Below are positions 1 through 6,497 of a stretch of DNA of 10,352 nt, piece after piece; position 1 is the stretch's first letter, and the number at the start of each line of letters is the position of its first letter. The DNA is from UBA9926 sp964524295 (GTDB lineage Bacteria; Pseudomonadota; Gammaproteobacteria; Pseudomonadales; Azotimanducaceae): positions 1 to 10,352 of the forward strand of contig CAZGCW010000133.1 in NCBI GenBank assembly GCA_964524295.1, written 5' to 3'. Both the position numbers and the translations under genes were made by a program. The notes under the pieces were generated by a model. The model was not told the DNA's origin, did not search any database, and saw nothing but the letters and a program-made list of their open reading frames with translations.

Positions 1-37
1 ACGCCCCGTGTTCATAAACAACCGTTGACCCACCCAT
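1..37 (-). CDS. Possible start of an unidentified leftward gene (partial)
   Basis: An ATG at 37-35 on the minus strand opens a frame that runs off the left edge (MGGSTVVYEHGA). A GAGGA sequence lies about 10 bases upstream, which is a somewhat long Shine-Dalgarno spacing. The same frame is open upstream back to a stop near 70-68, and its residues look protein-like. Only 12 codons are visible, so no family can be named. A second ATG at 48-46 in another frame (MTWRWVGQRLF) is an equally open alternative. Very tentative. Confidence 0.2.
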   Translation of the reverse strand, partial: MGGSTVVYEHGA

Positions 38-145
38 CGCCAGGTCATCCTCGAATAGGCAGCCACGTTAATTGTGTTGTTTTTATCGTGTCTCTTATAT
101 GACTGCTACACCCGGCTTCAGTTTCGTTTCTATCGTCAAATAGCT

Positions 146-162
146 GCTTATAGATAATAAGC
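146..162 (-). terminator. Weak hairpin just after the glutathione transferase stop codon
   Basis: GCTTAT and ATAAGC form a perfect 6-bp stem with a 5-base loop, beginning directly after the TAA of the leftward GST gene. It is AT-rich and is followed by AGCTATTT rather than a run of T, so it is at best a weak terminator. It may only be a 3' end structure. Confidence 0.25.
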
Positions 163-915
163 TTAACCCTCTAATTCAGCCTGCCTGGCTTTTAATACCT
201 GTAGCGCCCGCCTGTTCGCATTTCGAATGGTATCCATTGAAGGCGCCTGTTCACTGATGTCGCCTAATTCTGTCAGCACGATATGCACATCGTCATGCCC
301 TTCAACCTGGCTCATGTCCTTTAACCAACGTTCTACATTGGCGAAGGGCGTCAAGTCAAACACGTTGGTAAACATGGGTTGAAGCTGACCAATTTCCACA
401 TAAGCAGCCAGATCAGCTAGCGTCACCTGCTCACCAGCGAGGTATGGGCTTTGCTTTAACCACCCGGAGTCCAACACGGATAAAGCGGTCGTCAAGATTC
501 TCTTGGCTGATTCCTGCACCGCGATGGGAATATTCAGATCTTTTCGGATTTTGGGTGCTACCAGCCCCACTGAAGCATCCCTGATATTGCGATGATGATA
601 ATTCAGGTACCAATCCACTCTAGCCCTGAGTCGATAATCATCTGGATAGACATCAACCCAGCCTTGACTGTTGGCCAGATAGGTCATAATGGCATGAGCC
701 TCTCCAACAGTGAAGCCAGTCTCTGGCTCCTCCAGGCACGGAATGGTCCCACCGGGATTTTTCGCAAGGAAGGCAGCACTTCTGCTACCGTTATCTCCAG
801 AGGACCCTGGATTAATGAGGACCATCTCAAAAGGCATACGTTTAAGGAAGAGCAACCACATAACCGCTCTGACTGGCTGGGAAAATGGGACTCCATAAAG
901 AATAGGTGGCGTCAT
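163..915 (-). CDS. Glutathione S-transferase, theta-like
   Basis: A 250-residue protein of usual GST length. The N-terminal thioredoxin-like domain (about 1-85) starts with an ILYGVPFSQPVRAV segment, as in theta-class enzymes where the Ser of SQP activates glutathione; here that would be Ser12. NPGGTIPCLEE (53-63) carries the conserved cis-Pro (Pro59) that binds the glutathione backbone, and GEAHAIMTYLA (71-81) is the gamma-glutamyl contact, with Ala where Ser is usual. The helical C-terminal domain (about 90-225) has the N-capping motif GEQVTLADLA (161-170). It probably conjugates glutathione to, or dehalogenates, hydrophobic electrophiles in the cytoplasm; the substrate cannot be told. The ATG start is preceded by AAGGAG five bases away. 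The gene is transcribed away from the oxidase operon, and a relic reading frame lies upstream. The class assignment rests on motifs and is less certain than the family. Confidence 0.88.
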   Translation of the reverse strand: MTPPILYGVPFSQPVRAVMWLLFLKRMPFEMVLINPGSSGDNGSRSAAFLAKNPGGTIPCLEEPETGFTVGEAHAIMTYLANSQGWVDVYPDDYRLRARVDWYLNYHHRNIRDASVGLVAPKIRKDLNIPIAVQESAKRILTTALSVLDSGWLKQSPYLAGEQVTLADLAAYVEIGQLQPMFTNVFDLTPFANVERWLKDMSQVEGHDDVHIVLTELGDISEQAPSMDTIRNANRRALQVLKARQAELEG

Positions 916-1042
916 ACTATCTCCTTGTTTGCTTGCCTTATCCGACTATCGACTATTTTGTGCGAAGGTCAGACCAAGCTTAATCTCAACAAGCTTCTCG
1001 AAAAGTAGCTCAACAATCAATCAAATCGACCCTGTTTCAAGC

Positions 1043-1185
1043 TTAATTTACTTTTCTTATTATGGGGTATTTTTCATGAAGCTCCGCGACCCGGTCTAAC
1101 CTCGTTTCAATCTCACCCTATTCTCCAAACTAAACTCGTCTAGCAGGTCCAGAAAGCCTTCCACCAGGGTAATTTCGGGCCTGAT
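1043..1185 (-). pseudogene. Frameshifted relic of an unidentified gene
   Basis: On the minus strand, 1185-1096 reads as IRPEITLVEGFLDLLDEF followed by SLENRVRLKRG and a TAG stop. One frame over, 1117-1043 reads GEIETRLDRVAELHEKYP followed by IIRKVN and a TAA stop. Both pieces have the amphipathic, acid/leucine-rich look and CTG/GAC/GAG codon use of real protein. Joining them by restoring one lost base near 1115-1120 gives a smooth join (LENRGEIETRLDRV). There is no credible start: a TAA at 1188-1186 closes the first frame upstream. I read this as the C-terminal relic of a decayed helical protein that lay ahead of the GST gene in the same direction. The family is not recognised, and chance coding-like sequence remains possible. 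Confidence 0.4.
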
Positions 1186-1261
1186 TTAGGGGGACTTAAT
1201 CAATCCTAGCAATTTAACCCTATAAGGTTGGCTTTAATGGCCAATCTGAAGCAAATTATGG

Positions 1262-1290
1262 TTGACTAGCAAAGTGGAGATGTTTATTGT
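1262..1290 (+). promoter_or_regulatory. Candidate sigma70 promoter for the oxidase operon
   Basis: TTGACT (1262-1267, five of six matches to TTGACA) is followed by exactly 17 bases and TATTGT (1285-1290, four of six matches to TATAAT, including the first two and last T). Transcription would start near 1297, leaving a leader of roughly 145 bases before subunit II. No recognisable FNR/Anr box was seen beside it. Confidence 0.45.
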
Positions 1291-1440
1291 ACGGGCTGCT
1301 AATTGATGCGCCTTTTTTTTGTACTTACTAGCCTAGGGATCACCTCTGAAAGTAACCAAGAATCAGTCCTGAAATAGCCTCAATCTAAAGTCAAGAGTTG
1401 CTTTCGACTTATTAGTTAAGACGTGCTGAAGGAAATCTTT

Positions 1441-2844
1441 ATGCCTGTTGCTGTTGTAGTAATCCTACTCGTTATTGGTTCCATCATATTTCATTTTGCT
1501 AGCCCCTGGTGGTTTACCCCACTGGCGTCAAACTGGGGGACTATTGATGATACGATCAATATTACCTTCTGGGTGACCGGAGCAGTTTTTATTGCTGTTA
1601 ACCTCTTTATGGCTTACGCGGTCATTCGCTTTCGCAATAAGAAAGATAGCAAACCTGCGAAATATGAACCTGAAAACAAAAAGCTTGAAATCTGGTTAAC
1701 GGTCGTCACCGCCATCGGCGTGGCCGCAATGCTCGGACCAGGCCTCTATGTATGGAATGACTTTGTGCATGTGCCCGAAGAAGCCTGGGAGGTTGACGTT
1801 GTTGGTGAACAATGGCGCTGGTCTTACCGATTACCCGGCGAAGACGGTTTACTGGGCACCTCCGACACACGACTAGTTGGCCCGGAAAATCACTTCGGCA
1901 TTAACCCCAATGACCCTAACAGTCAGGATGACCTCCTTATTACATCCAATGTATTGCACATCCCAGTCGATAAGCCAGTAAAACTCCTACTACGCTCAAA
2001 AGATGTGCTTCATGACTTTGCAGTGGCCGAATTCAGAGTAAAAATGGACCTGGTGCCTGGACTGGTATCCTACATGTGGTTCACGCCAACCAAAGTTGGC
2101 AGCTATGAAGTCCTCTGTGAAGAGCTCTGCGGGTTAGCCCACTTTACCATGCGCGGCCGAGTGGTCGTCGATACCCAGGAAGATTTTGAAACCTGGCAAG
2201 CCCAGCAAATGACCTATGCCGAATCCCTGCAACAGCGCCCCGCCGACCCTATGATTGGCAGCGCCCTGTATGGTGTCTGTGCGACCTGTCATGGCAGCGA
2301 AGGCGAAGGAAACCTGGCATTGAACTCTCCTAAACTTGGTGGTCAACCAGAGTGGTACATCAATCGACAGCTACACAATTTCAAACAAGGATACCGAGGC
2401 GCCCACAAAGATGATTTGTTTGGTGCTCAAATGGCGCCCATGGCCGCTATCCTTATTGATGATGCCGCTATCAGTGACGTCACGGCTTATATTGGTACTC
2501 TGCCCTTTACCGAGAGTGAACAATCAATTACCGGTGACATTGCTCGCGGAGAAGACATGTACTCAACCTGTGGCGTTTGTCATGGCGAGTCGGGTGAAGG
2601 TAACTATGCTACCAATTCCCCTCGGCTGAGTGGACAAGAAGACTGGTACATGAAACGCCAGTTGATGAATTTTAAAGACGGTATAAGAGGCGCGCATCCC
2701 GGAGACATTTTTGGCCCACAGATGGCCAGCATGTCTAGGATGCTTCGCACTGAGGATGATATCAACGATATTATCGCTTATATCAACACGCTACCCAATC
2801 AACAAGATAATCAGATAGCAGCAATGACGCAGGGGGATCACTAA
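1441..2844 (+). CDS. coxB: Cytochrome c oxidase subunit II fused to two cytochrome c domains
   Basis: The electron-entry subunit of a caa3-like oxidase, 467 residues. An N-terminal hydrophobic segment (1-20) and two membrane helices (about 42-63 and 86-106) precede a periplasmic cupredoxin domain (about 115-255). The CuA ligands are all present: His191, then Cys226, Glu228, Cys230, His234 and Met237 in CEELCGLAHFTM. Two tandem class I cytochrome c domains follow, with haem motifs CATCH (280-284) and CGVCH (377-381). Candidate Met axial ligands are Met331/Met334 and Met428/Met431. The two domains align along their length at a 97-residue period, so they arose by duplication. I chose ATG 1441 because AAGGA lies 7 bases upstream. 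A GTG at 1423 would add six residues but has no Shine-Dalgarno. The stop overlaps the subunit I start by one base. Function is certain at family level; coxM is the name used for similar fusions. Confidence 0.95.
   Translation: MPVAVVVILLVIGSIIFHFASPWWFTPLASNWGTIDDTINITFWVTGAVFIAVNLFMAYAVIRFRNKKDSKPAKYEPENKKLEIWLTVVTAIGVAAMLGPGLYVWNDFVHVPEEAWEVDVVGEQWRWSYRLPGEDGLLGTSDTRLVGPENHFGINPNDPNSQDDLLITSNVLHIPVDKPVKLLLRSKDVLHDFAVAEFRVKMDLVPGLVSYMWFTPTKVGSYEVLCEELCGLAHFTMRGRVVVDTQEDFETWQAQQMTYAESLQQRPADPMIGSALYGVCATCHGSEGEGNLALNSPKLGGQPEWYINRQLHNFKQGYRGAHKDDLFGAQMAPMAAILIDDAAISDVTAYIGTLPFTESEQSITGDIARGEDMYSTCGVCHGESGEGNYATNSPRLSGQEDWYMKRQLMNFKDGIRGAHPGDIFGPQMASMSRMLRTEDDINDIIAYINTLPNQQDNQIAAMTQGDH
2265..2800 (+). 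repeat. Tandem duplicated cytochrome c domains inside subunit II
   Basis: Residues about 275-356 and 372-453 of subunit II repeat the same pattern: C-x-x-C-H-G, GEGN, NSP+L-G-Q, W+-+RQL-NF, G-RGAH, D-FG-QM, M, and a final AYI-TLP. The cysteines are 97 residues (291 bases) apart. The copies have diverged at nearly every non-motif position, so the duplication is old. Confidence 0.85.
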
Positions 2845-4589
2845 TGGCCTATGTTGCACTAGCAGATAGAGAGCAGGAACTTTCGCATCCCCACTCTTTT
2901 ATTACCAAATATATTTGGAGTCAGGATCACAAGGTTATTGCGATCCAGTATGGACTAACCGCTATCGCAGTGGGTGTCGTCGCACTGATTCTTTCCGTAA
3001 TGATGCGGTTACAACTTGGTTTTCCAGATACCTTTTCACTGATTCATCCCAGCGAGTATTACCAGTTCGTCACCATGCACGGCATGATCATGGTGATTTA
3101 CCTGTTAACCGCCTTGTTTCTAGGCGGCTTCGGTAACTACCTTATTCCGCTCATGGTTGGGGCCCGAGATATGGTGTTCCCTTACCTTAATATGCTGAGC
3201 TACTGGTTTTATCTGGTGTCGGTCATCATCCTCATGTCTAGCTTCTTTGTCACAGGAGGCCCGACCGGTGCCGGATGGACGCTCTATCCACCGCAAGCCA
3301 TTATGAAGGGGACCCCGGGTGCAGATGCCGGCATTATTCTGATGCTGATTTCCCTGGCCGTCTTCATTATCGCTTTCACGATGGGTGGACTCAACTATGT
3401 AACCACTGTGCTGCAGGCTCGTACCCGAGGCATGACCCTGATGAGAATGCCACTGTCGGTATGGGGCATTTTTACAGCGACTGTGCTAGGTCTATTGGCA
3501 TTCCCTGCCCTGCTTGTCAGCGCCATCATGATGGCCTTTGATAAGATCCTGGGCACCAGTTTCTTTATGCCTGCGATTATTTCTCTAGGTGAACAAACAG
3601 AATACATGGGCGGTAGCCCAGTGCTTTTCCAGCACCTTTTCTGGTTCTTTGGCCACCCTGAAGTCTACATCGTCGCCCTACCCGCGTTTGGTATCGTGTC
3701 TGACCTACTCAGTACCCATGCACGCAAAAATATCTTCGGTTATCGTATGATGGTTTGGGCGATTGTCGGTATTGGTGGCTTGAGCTTCATCGTCTGGGCT
3801 CACCATATGTACGTGAGTGGTATGAACCCTTATTTCGGTTTTTTCTTCGCAACGACCACGCTGATCATCGCCGTGCCAACAGCGATCAAGGTATACAACT
3901 GGGTACTGACCCTGTGGCAAGGAAATATACACCTCACCGTACCCATGATGTTCTCGATCGGGTTTATTTTTACCTTCATCCACGGTGGTCTGACCGGCAT
4001 ATTCCTGGGTAATGTGGTTGTTGACTTGCCTCTCTCAGATACCTATTTCGTGATCGCGCATTTCCACATGGTCATGGGCGTCTCTCCCATCCTAGTTGTA
4101 TTTGGTGCTATCTATCACTGGTATCCGAAAATGACCGGCAGGATGTACAATGAAAGATTAGGTCAGGCCCATTTCTGGATGACCTTCCTGGGTACTTACT
4201 CAATTTACCTACCGATGCATTACCTTGGCTTCCTGGGTGTACCCCGCCGCTATTTCGCCTACGAAGGTATTGAGTTTATTCCCGAATCTGCCGTTGAATT
4301 GAATTCAGCTATCACTATCGCGGCTATTTTTGTGGCACTGACTCAGATTATTTTCTTTGTAAACATGATCTGGAGTCTATTCAAAGGCAAGAAAGCGGAT
4401 CCTAATCCCTGGAATTGCGCTTCTCTGGAATGGCAAACCCCTGATACCCCACCTATCCATGGAAATTGGGGGCCAGAGTTACCTACCGTCTATCGATGGG
4501 CCTATGATTACAGCGTCCCCGGTGCGGATAAAGACTTTATCAGTCAAAATACCGCGCCCAGTGACACTGCACCCGAGACAAACACATGA
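2844..4589 (+). CDS. coxA: Cytochrome c oxidase subunit I (A1-type haem-copper oxidase)
   Basis: The catalytic membrane subunit, 581 residues, which reduces O2 to water and pumps protons. Twelve or so helices are evident. Low-spin haem ligands are His79 (TMHG) and His408, and the high-spin haem ligand is His406 (AHFHMVMG). CuB ligands are His271, His320 and His321. Tyr275 in GHPEVY is the residue cross-linked to a CuB histidine. The D-channel is intact, with Asp109, Asn98 and Asn116 at family spacing and Glu273 at its end. The K-channel Lys349 and Thr346 lie in PTAIK. These place it in the A1 subfamily and argue against a nitric oxide reductase. The start has AGGGGG seven bases upstream and overlaps the subunit II stop (TAATG); the end overlaps the next gene by four bases (ATGA). 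The hydrophilic C-terminal tail after about 515 is ordinary. Confidence 0.97.
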   Translation: MAYVALADREQELSHPHSFITKYIWSQDHKVIAIQYGLTAIAVGVVALILSVMMRLQLGFPDTFSLIHPSEYYQFVTMHGMIMVIYLLTALFLGGFGNYLIPLMVGARDMVFPYLNMLSYWFYLVSVIILMSSFFVTGGPTGAGWTLYPPQAIMKGTPGADAGIILMLISLAVFIIAFTMGGLNYVTTVLQARTRGMTLMRMPLSVWGIFTATVLGLLAFPALLVSAIMMAFDKILGTSFFMPAIISLGEQTEYMGGSPVLFQHLFWFFGHPEVYIVALPAFGIVSDLLSTHARKNIFGYRMMVWAIVGIGGLSFIVWAHHMYVSGMNPYFGFFFATTTLIIAVPTAIKVYNWVLTLWQGNIHLTVPMMFSIGFIFTFIHGGLTGIFLGNVVVDLPLSDTYFVIAHFHMVMGVSPILVVFGAIYHWYPKMTGRMYNERLGQAHFWMTFLGTYSIYLPMHYLGFLGVPRRYFAYEGIEFIPESAVELNSAITIAAIFVALTQIIFFVNMIWSLFKGKKADPNPWNCASLEWQTPDTPPIHGNWGPELPTVYRWAYDYSVPGADKDFISQNTAPSDTAPETNT

Positions 4590-5248
4590 TAGCAGTCCTC
4601 ATTTTTATGACTGCTGCAGTGGCCATCAGCTACTGGTGGTTATGGAATCAGAAGATCATGGAAGAACCATGGCTGACTGAAGGTGCGGAAGTTGATGTGC
4701 GGGAATCTGGAACTGTCCATAAATCTGCAAAAAGCGGCCTAATCGTCTTTCTGGCAGTGGTCAGCAGCATTTTCTCACTGTTCATCAGTGCTTACTTCAT
4801 GAGAATGAGCCTGAACGACTGGTTGCCAGTTGAAGAACCCCATTTACTCTGGGGTAATACTGCTGTCCTGCTCTTTGGTAGTATCGCCATTCACTGGACA
4901 GCACGAGTCGCTAGAAACGACTCAATCACCCGGGTCAGAAATGGTTTATTTGCCACAGGGTTATTTACCAGCCTGTTCTTAATCGGTCAATTGCTCGCTT
5001 GGCAGGAACTCGTTGCACAGGGCCAGTACCTGCAAACAAATCCCGCTGCCGCTTTTTTCTATCTAATAACAGGATTACACGCAGTCCACCTCATCGGTGG
5101 AATGTGGGTATGGCTGAAAACCACCCTTAGAGTTCTGGCGGGCCAGAATTCCCAACAAACAATACTCAGCGTAGAACTATGCCGAAATTACTGGCATTAC
5201 CTACTGGTGGTCTGGCTGGGTTTGTTTGCACTATTTTTATCGACCTAA
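4586..5248 (+). CDS. Haem-copper oxidase subunit III family protein, first copy
   Basis: A 220-residue membrane protein with about six helices (1-19, 51-72, 88-108, 119-140, 155-178 and 201-219). The last four resemble the subunit III core: LAWQEL (137-142) matches the helix end before the loop, ITGLHAVHLIGGMWVW (161-176) matches the FHGxHV helix, and NYWHYLLVVWLGLFALF (201-217) matches the terminal YWHFVDxVW helix. It differs from standard subunit III in its extra N-terminal helix followed by a charged loop (20-50), and in lacking the second-copy FHGLHV wording. The ATG overlaps the subunit I stop (ATGA), so translation is probably coupled. It is likely an integral partner of this oxidase. 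Similar operons such as coxMNOP carry paired subunit III-like genes. Exact role unknown. Confidence 0.85.
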   Translation: MIAVLIFMTAAVAISYWWLWNQKIMEEPWLTEGAEVDVRESGTVHKSAKSGLIVFLAVVSSIFSLFISAYFMRMSLNDWLPVEEPHLLWGNTAVLLFGSIAIHWTARVARNDSITRVRNGLFATGLFTSLFLIGQLLAWQELVAQGQYLQTNPAAAFFYLITGLHAVHLIGGMWVWLKTTLRVLAGQNSQQTILSVELCRNYWHYLLVVWLGLFALFLST

Positions 5249-5263
5249 CCGCGGACTATTGTT

Positions 5264-5947
5264 ATGGCTGAACAAGCACTATCAAATGAAAACACATTAA
5301 CCGAAGGCTTTGCTAGCATCGCTGAGGATTGGGCTGCTGATAAGCAGACTTTCCACGTCCCTTGGGGCAAAGCCATGATGTGGATTTTCCTGTTAAGTGA
5401 TACCTTTATTTTCAGTTGTTTCCTGACCGGTTACATGCACGTGCGTATGAACACCACTATAGCCTGGCCCGAACTTGAACACATCTTTGCATTAACCTTA
5501 TTTGGTGCCAGCATACCGCTGGTACTTATCGCCATTATGACGTTCATATTGATCAGTAGTAGCGGCACAATGGCCATGGCGGTCAATTTTGGCTATCGCA
5601 AAAACAGAAAAGTAACCGCAGCTCTAATGGTCGCCACTGCCCTGTTCGGTCTCTCCTTTGTTGGCATGCAGGCTTTTGAGTGGTCTAAATTAATAGAAGA
5701 TGGTGTTCGCCCCTGGGGCAACCCATTCGGTGCTGCCCAGTTTGGGTCCGCTTTCTTTATGATCACAGGCTTTCACGGCCTACACGTCTCCATTGGCGTT
5801 CTCTATCTAAGTATCGTCGCCTATAAAGTATGGCGCGGAGACTACGATAAAATAGATAACTACGAAGCCGTGGAAATCGCAGGCTTGTATTGGCACTTTG
5901 TTGACCTGGTCTGGGTCTTCATTTTTGCCTTCTTTTATCTTTGGTAA
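5264..5947 (+). CDS. coxC: Cytochrome c oxidase subunit III, second copy
   Basis: A 227-residue protein with five helices (about 36-57, 77-98, 117-138, 162-186 and 207-226), the short bacterial form lacking the first two helices of mitochondrial subunit III. Hallmarks are the AMMWIFLLSDTFIF first helix, QAFEWSKLI (136-144), FHGLHVSIG (170-178) and GLYWHFVDLVWVFIF (207-221). Subunit III stabilises the active site during turnover and helps proton uptake into the D-channel. It lies 15 bases after the first copy. The Shine-Dalgarno is weak (only GGA about nine bases away), so translation may rely on coupling. It is clearly the more canonical of the two subunit III genes. Confidence 0.93.
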   Translation: MAEQALSNENTLTEGFASIAEDWAADKQTFHVPWGKAMMWIFLLSDTFIFSCFLTGYMHVRMNTTIAWPELEHIFALTLFGASIPLVLIAIMTFILISSSGTMAMAVNFGYRKNRKVTAALMVATALFGLSFVGMQAFEWSKLIEDGVRPWGNPFGAAQFGSAFFMITGFHGLHVSIGVLYLSIVAYKVWRGDYDKIDNYEAVEIAGLYWHFVDLVWVFIFAFFYLW

Positions 5948-5957
5948 GGATTTGACC

Positions 5958-6272
5958 ATGTCAGAAAATACAGAATTACACCCAATCAGCATTTATTTGA
6001 AGATCTGGTTGCTATTATTTGTTCTAAGCACCCTCTCCTACATGGTTGAATATTATGGTTTTGAAGGATATTTACGTTGGTCGTTGGTCCTCCTATTCAT
6101 GTTCCTGAAAGCTGGATTCATCATTGCTATCTTTATGCATATGACCTGGGAGCGCCTGGCCTTAGCCTACGCTATTCTGGCGCCACCCCTCGTCTTATTG
6201 GTGCTAATTGGCTTAATGGCTATCGAAGCCGACTATATTTTTGCAGCCCGAAAATTATTTTTTGGGGCATAG
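5958..6272 (+). CDS. Cytochrome c oxidase subunit IV (CyoD/COX4 family)
   Basis: A 104-residue protein with three membrane helices (about 13-32, 40-60 and 68-89). The KAGFIIAIFMHMTWERLAL segment (51-69) is the family signature, with Lys at the start of the second helix and an MHM-x-WE loop. Bacterial subunit IV is a small accessory subunit thought to aid assembly or stability of the oxidase. I chose the ATG at 5958 over an upstream in-frame ATG at 5898, because AAGGA lies 7 bases before it and the upstream extension is a shadow of the subunit III end. It is ten bases after subunit III and is the last gene of the operon. Confidence 0.9.
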   Translation: MSENTELHPISIYLKIWLLLFVLSTLSYMVEYYGFEGYLRWSLVLLFMFLKAGFIIAIFMHMTWERLALAYAILAPPLVLLVLIGLMAIEADYIFAARKLFFGA

Positions 6273-6282
6273 TGAAACGACC

Positions 6283-6317
6283 ACTAACCGTGACCAACAC
6301 ATCGCGTCACGGTTAGT
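6283..6317 (+). terminator. Hairpin after the oxidase operon
   Basis: ACTAACCGTGAC and GTCACGGTTAGT form a perfect 12-bp stem around an 11-base loop, starting ten bases after the subunit IV stop. The base 3' of the stem reads ATTCAGG, so there is no U-run of the kind expected for a classical intrinsic terminator. It could still end or stabilise the operon mRNA, or mark a processing site. Being perfect and so close to the stop, it is unlikely to be chance. Confidence 0.5.
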
Positions 6318-6425
6318 ATTCAGGTAACGCGAGTCTAGTTGATCGCTTATTCCATCCATTACGCTCACCACTCGATTGCGACTTTTTATTTATCTCAAGA
6401 TGACTTTTGTTGCATCGGTTTGGCC

Positions 6426-6455
6426 TTGCGCTGCGGGGATTCACTCAGGTAAAAT
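6426..6455 (+). promoter_or_regulatory. Possible promoter for the CNB-PilZ gene
   Basis: TAAAAT (6450-6455, five of six matches to TATAAT) lies 18 bases after TTGCGC (6426-6431, only the TTG matching strongly). A start near 6462 would leave a leader of about 36 bases. The poor -35 means this is a weak call. Confidence 0.3.
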
Positions 6456-6497
6456 TTTAGGCCATCTATCGCCCATGACGGTCCTTAAGCACTAGAC

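Larger units (their letters stand above)
916..1440. other. Divergent intergenic region between GST and the oxidase operon
   Basis: About 525 bases with no intact gene. On the minus strand, 1043-1185 holds a frameshifted coding-like relic. On the plus strand, a sigma70-like promoter at 1262-1290 points at the oxidase operon. A T8 run at 1313-1320 has only a 3-bp possible stem before it, so I do not call it a terminator. A short TTGGC/GCCAA stem lies near 1229-1245. No convincing promoter for the GST gene was found. I see nothing else I can support. Confidence 0.6.

Noticed and set aside
592..1008. Rightward 138-codon open frame
   Set aside because: It runs antisense through the GST gene, has no Shine-Dalgarno, and its translation lacks any protein-like pattern.
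975..1047. Direct repeat CAAGCTTAAT at 975-984 and 1038-1047
   Set aside because: Two 10-base copies in a region of this size are not far from chance, and the flanks share nothing.
1077..1100. Seven-codon rightward mini-ORF (MKLRDPV) as a leader peptide
   Set aside because: It lies upstream of the promoter candidate and coincides with the minus-strand relic, so it has no role I can support.
1313..1320. T8 run as an intrinsic terminator
   Set aside because: Only a 3-bp stem can form ahead of it, and it lies just after the predicted start of transcription for the oxidase operon.
1423..1440. GTG start for subunit II
   Set aside because: The GTG has no Shine-Dalgarno, whereas the ATG at 1441 has AAGGA at 7 bases; six extra residues add nothing recognisable.
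2844..4589. Subunit I as a nitric oxide reductase or other non-oxidase relative
   Set aside because: The cross-linked Tyr, Glu in GHPEVY, Asp and Asn of the D-channel and Lys of the K-channel are all present, as in A1 oxidases.
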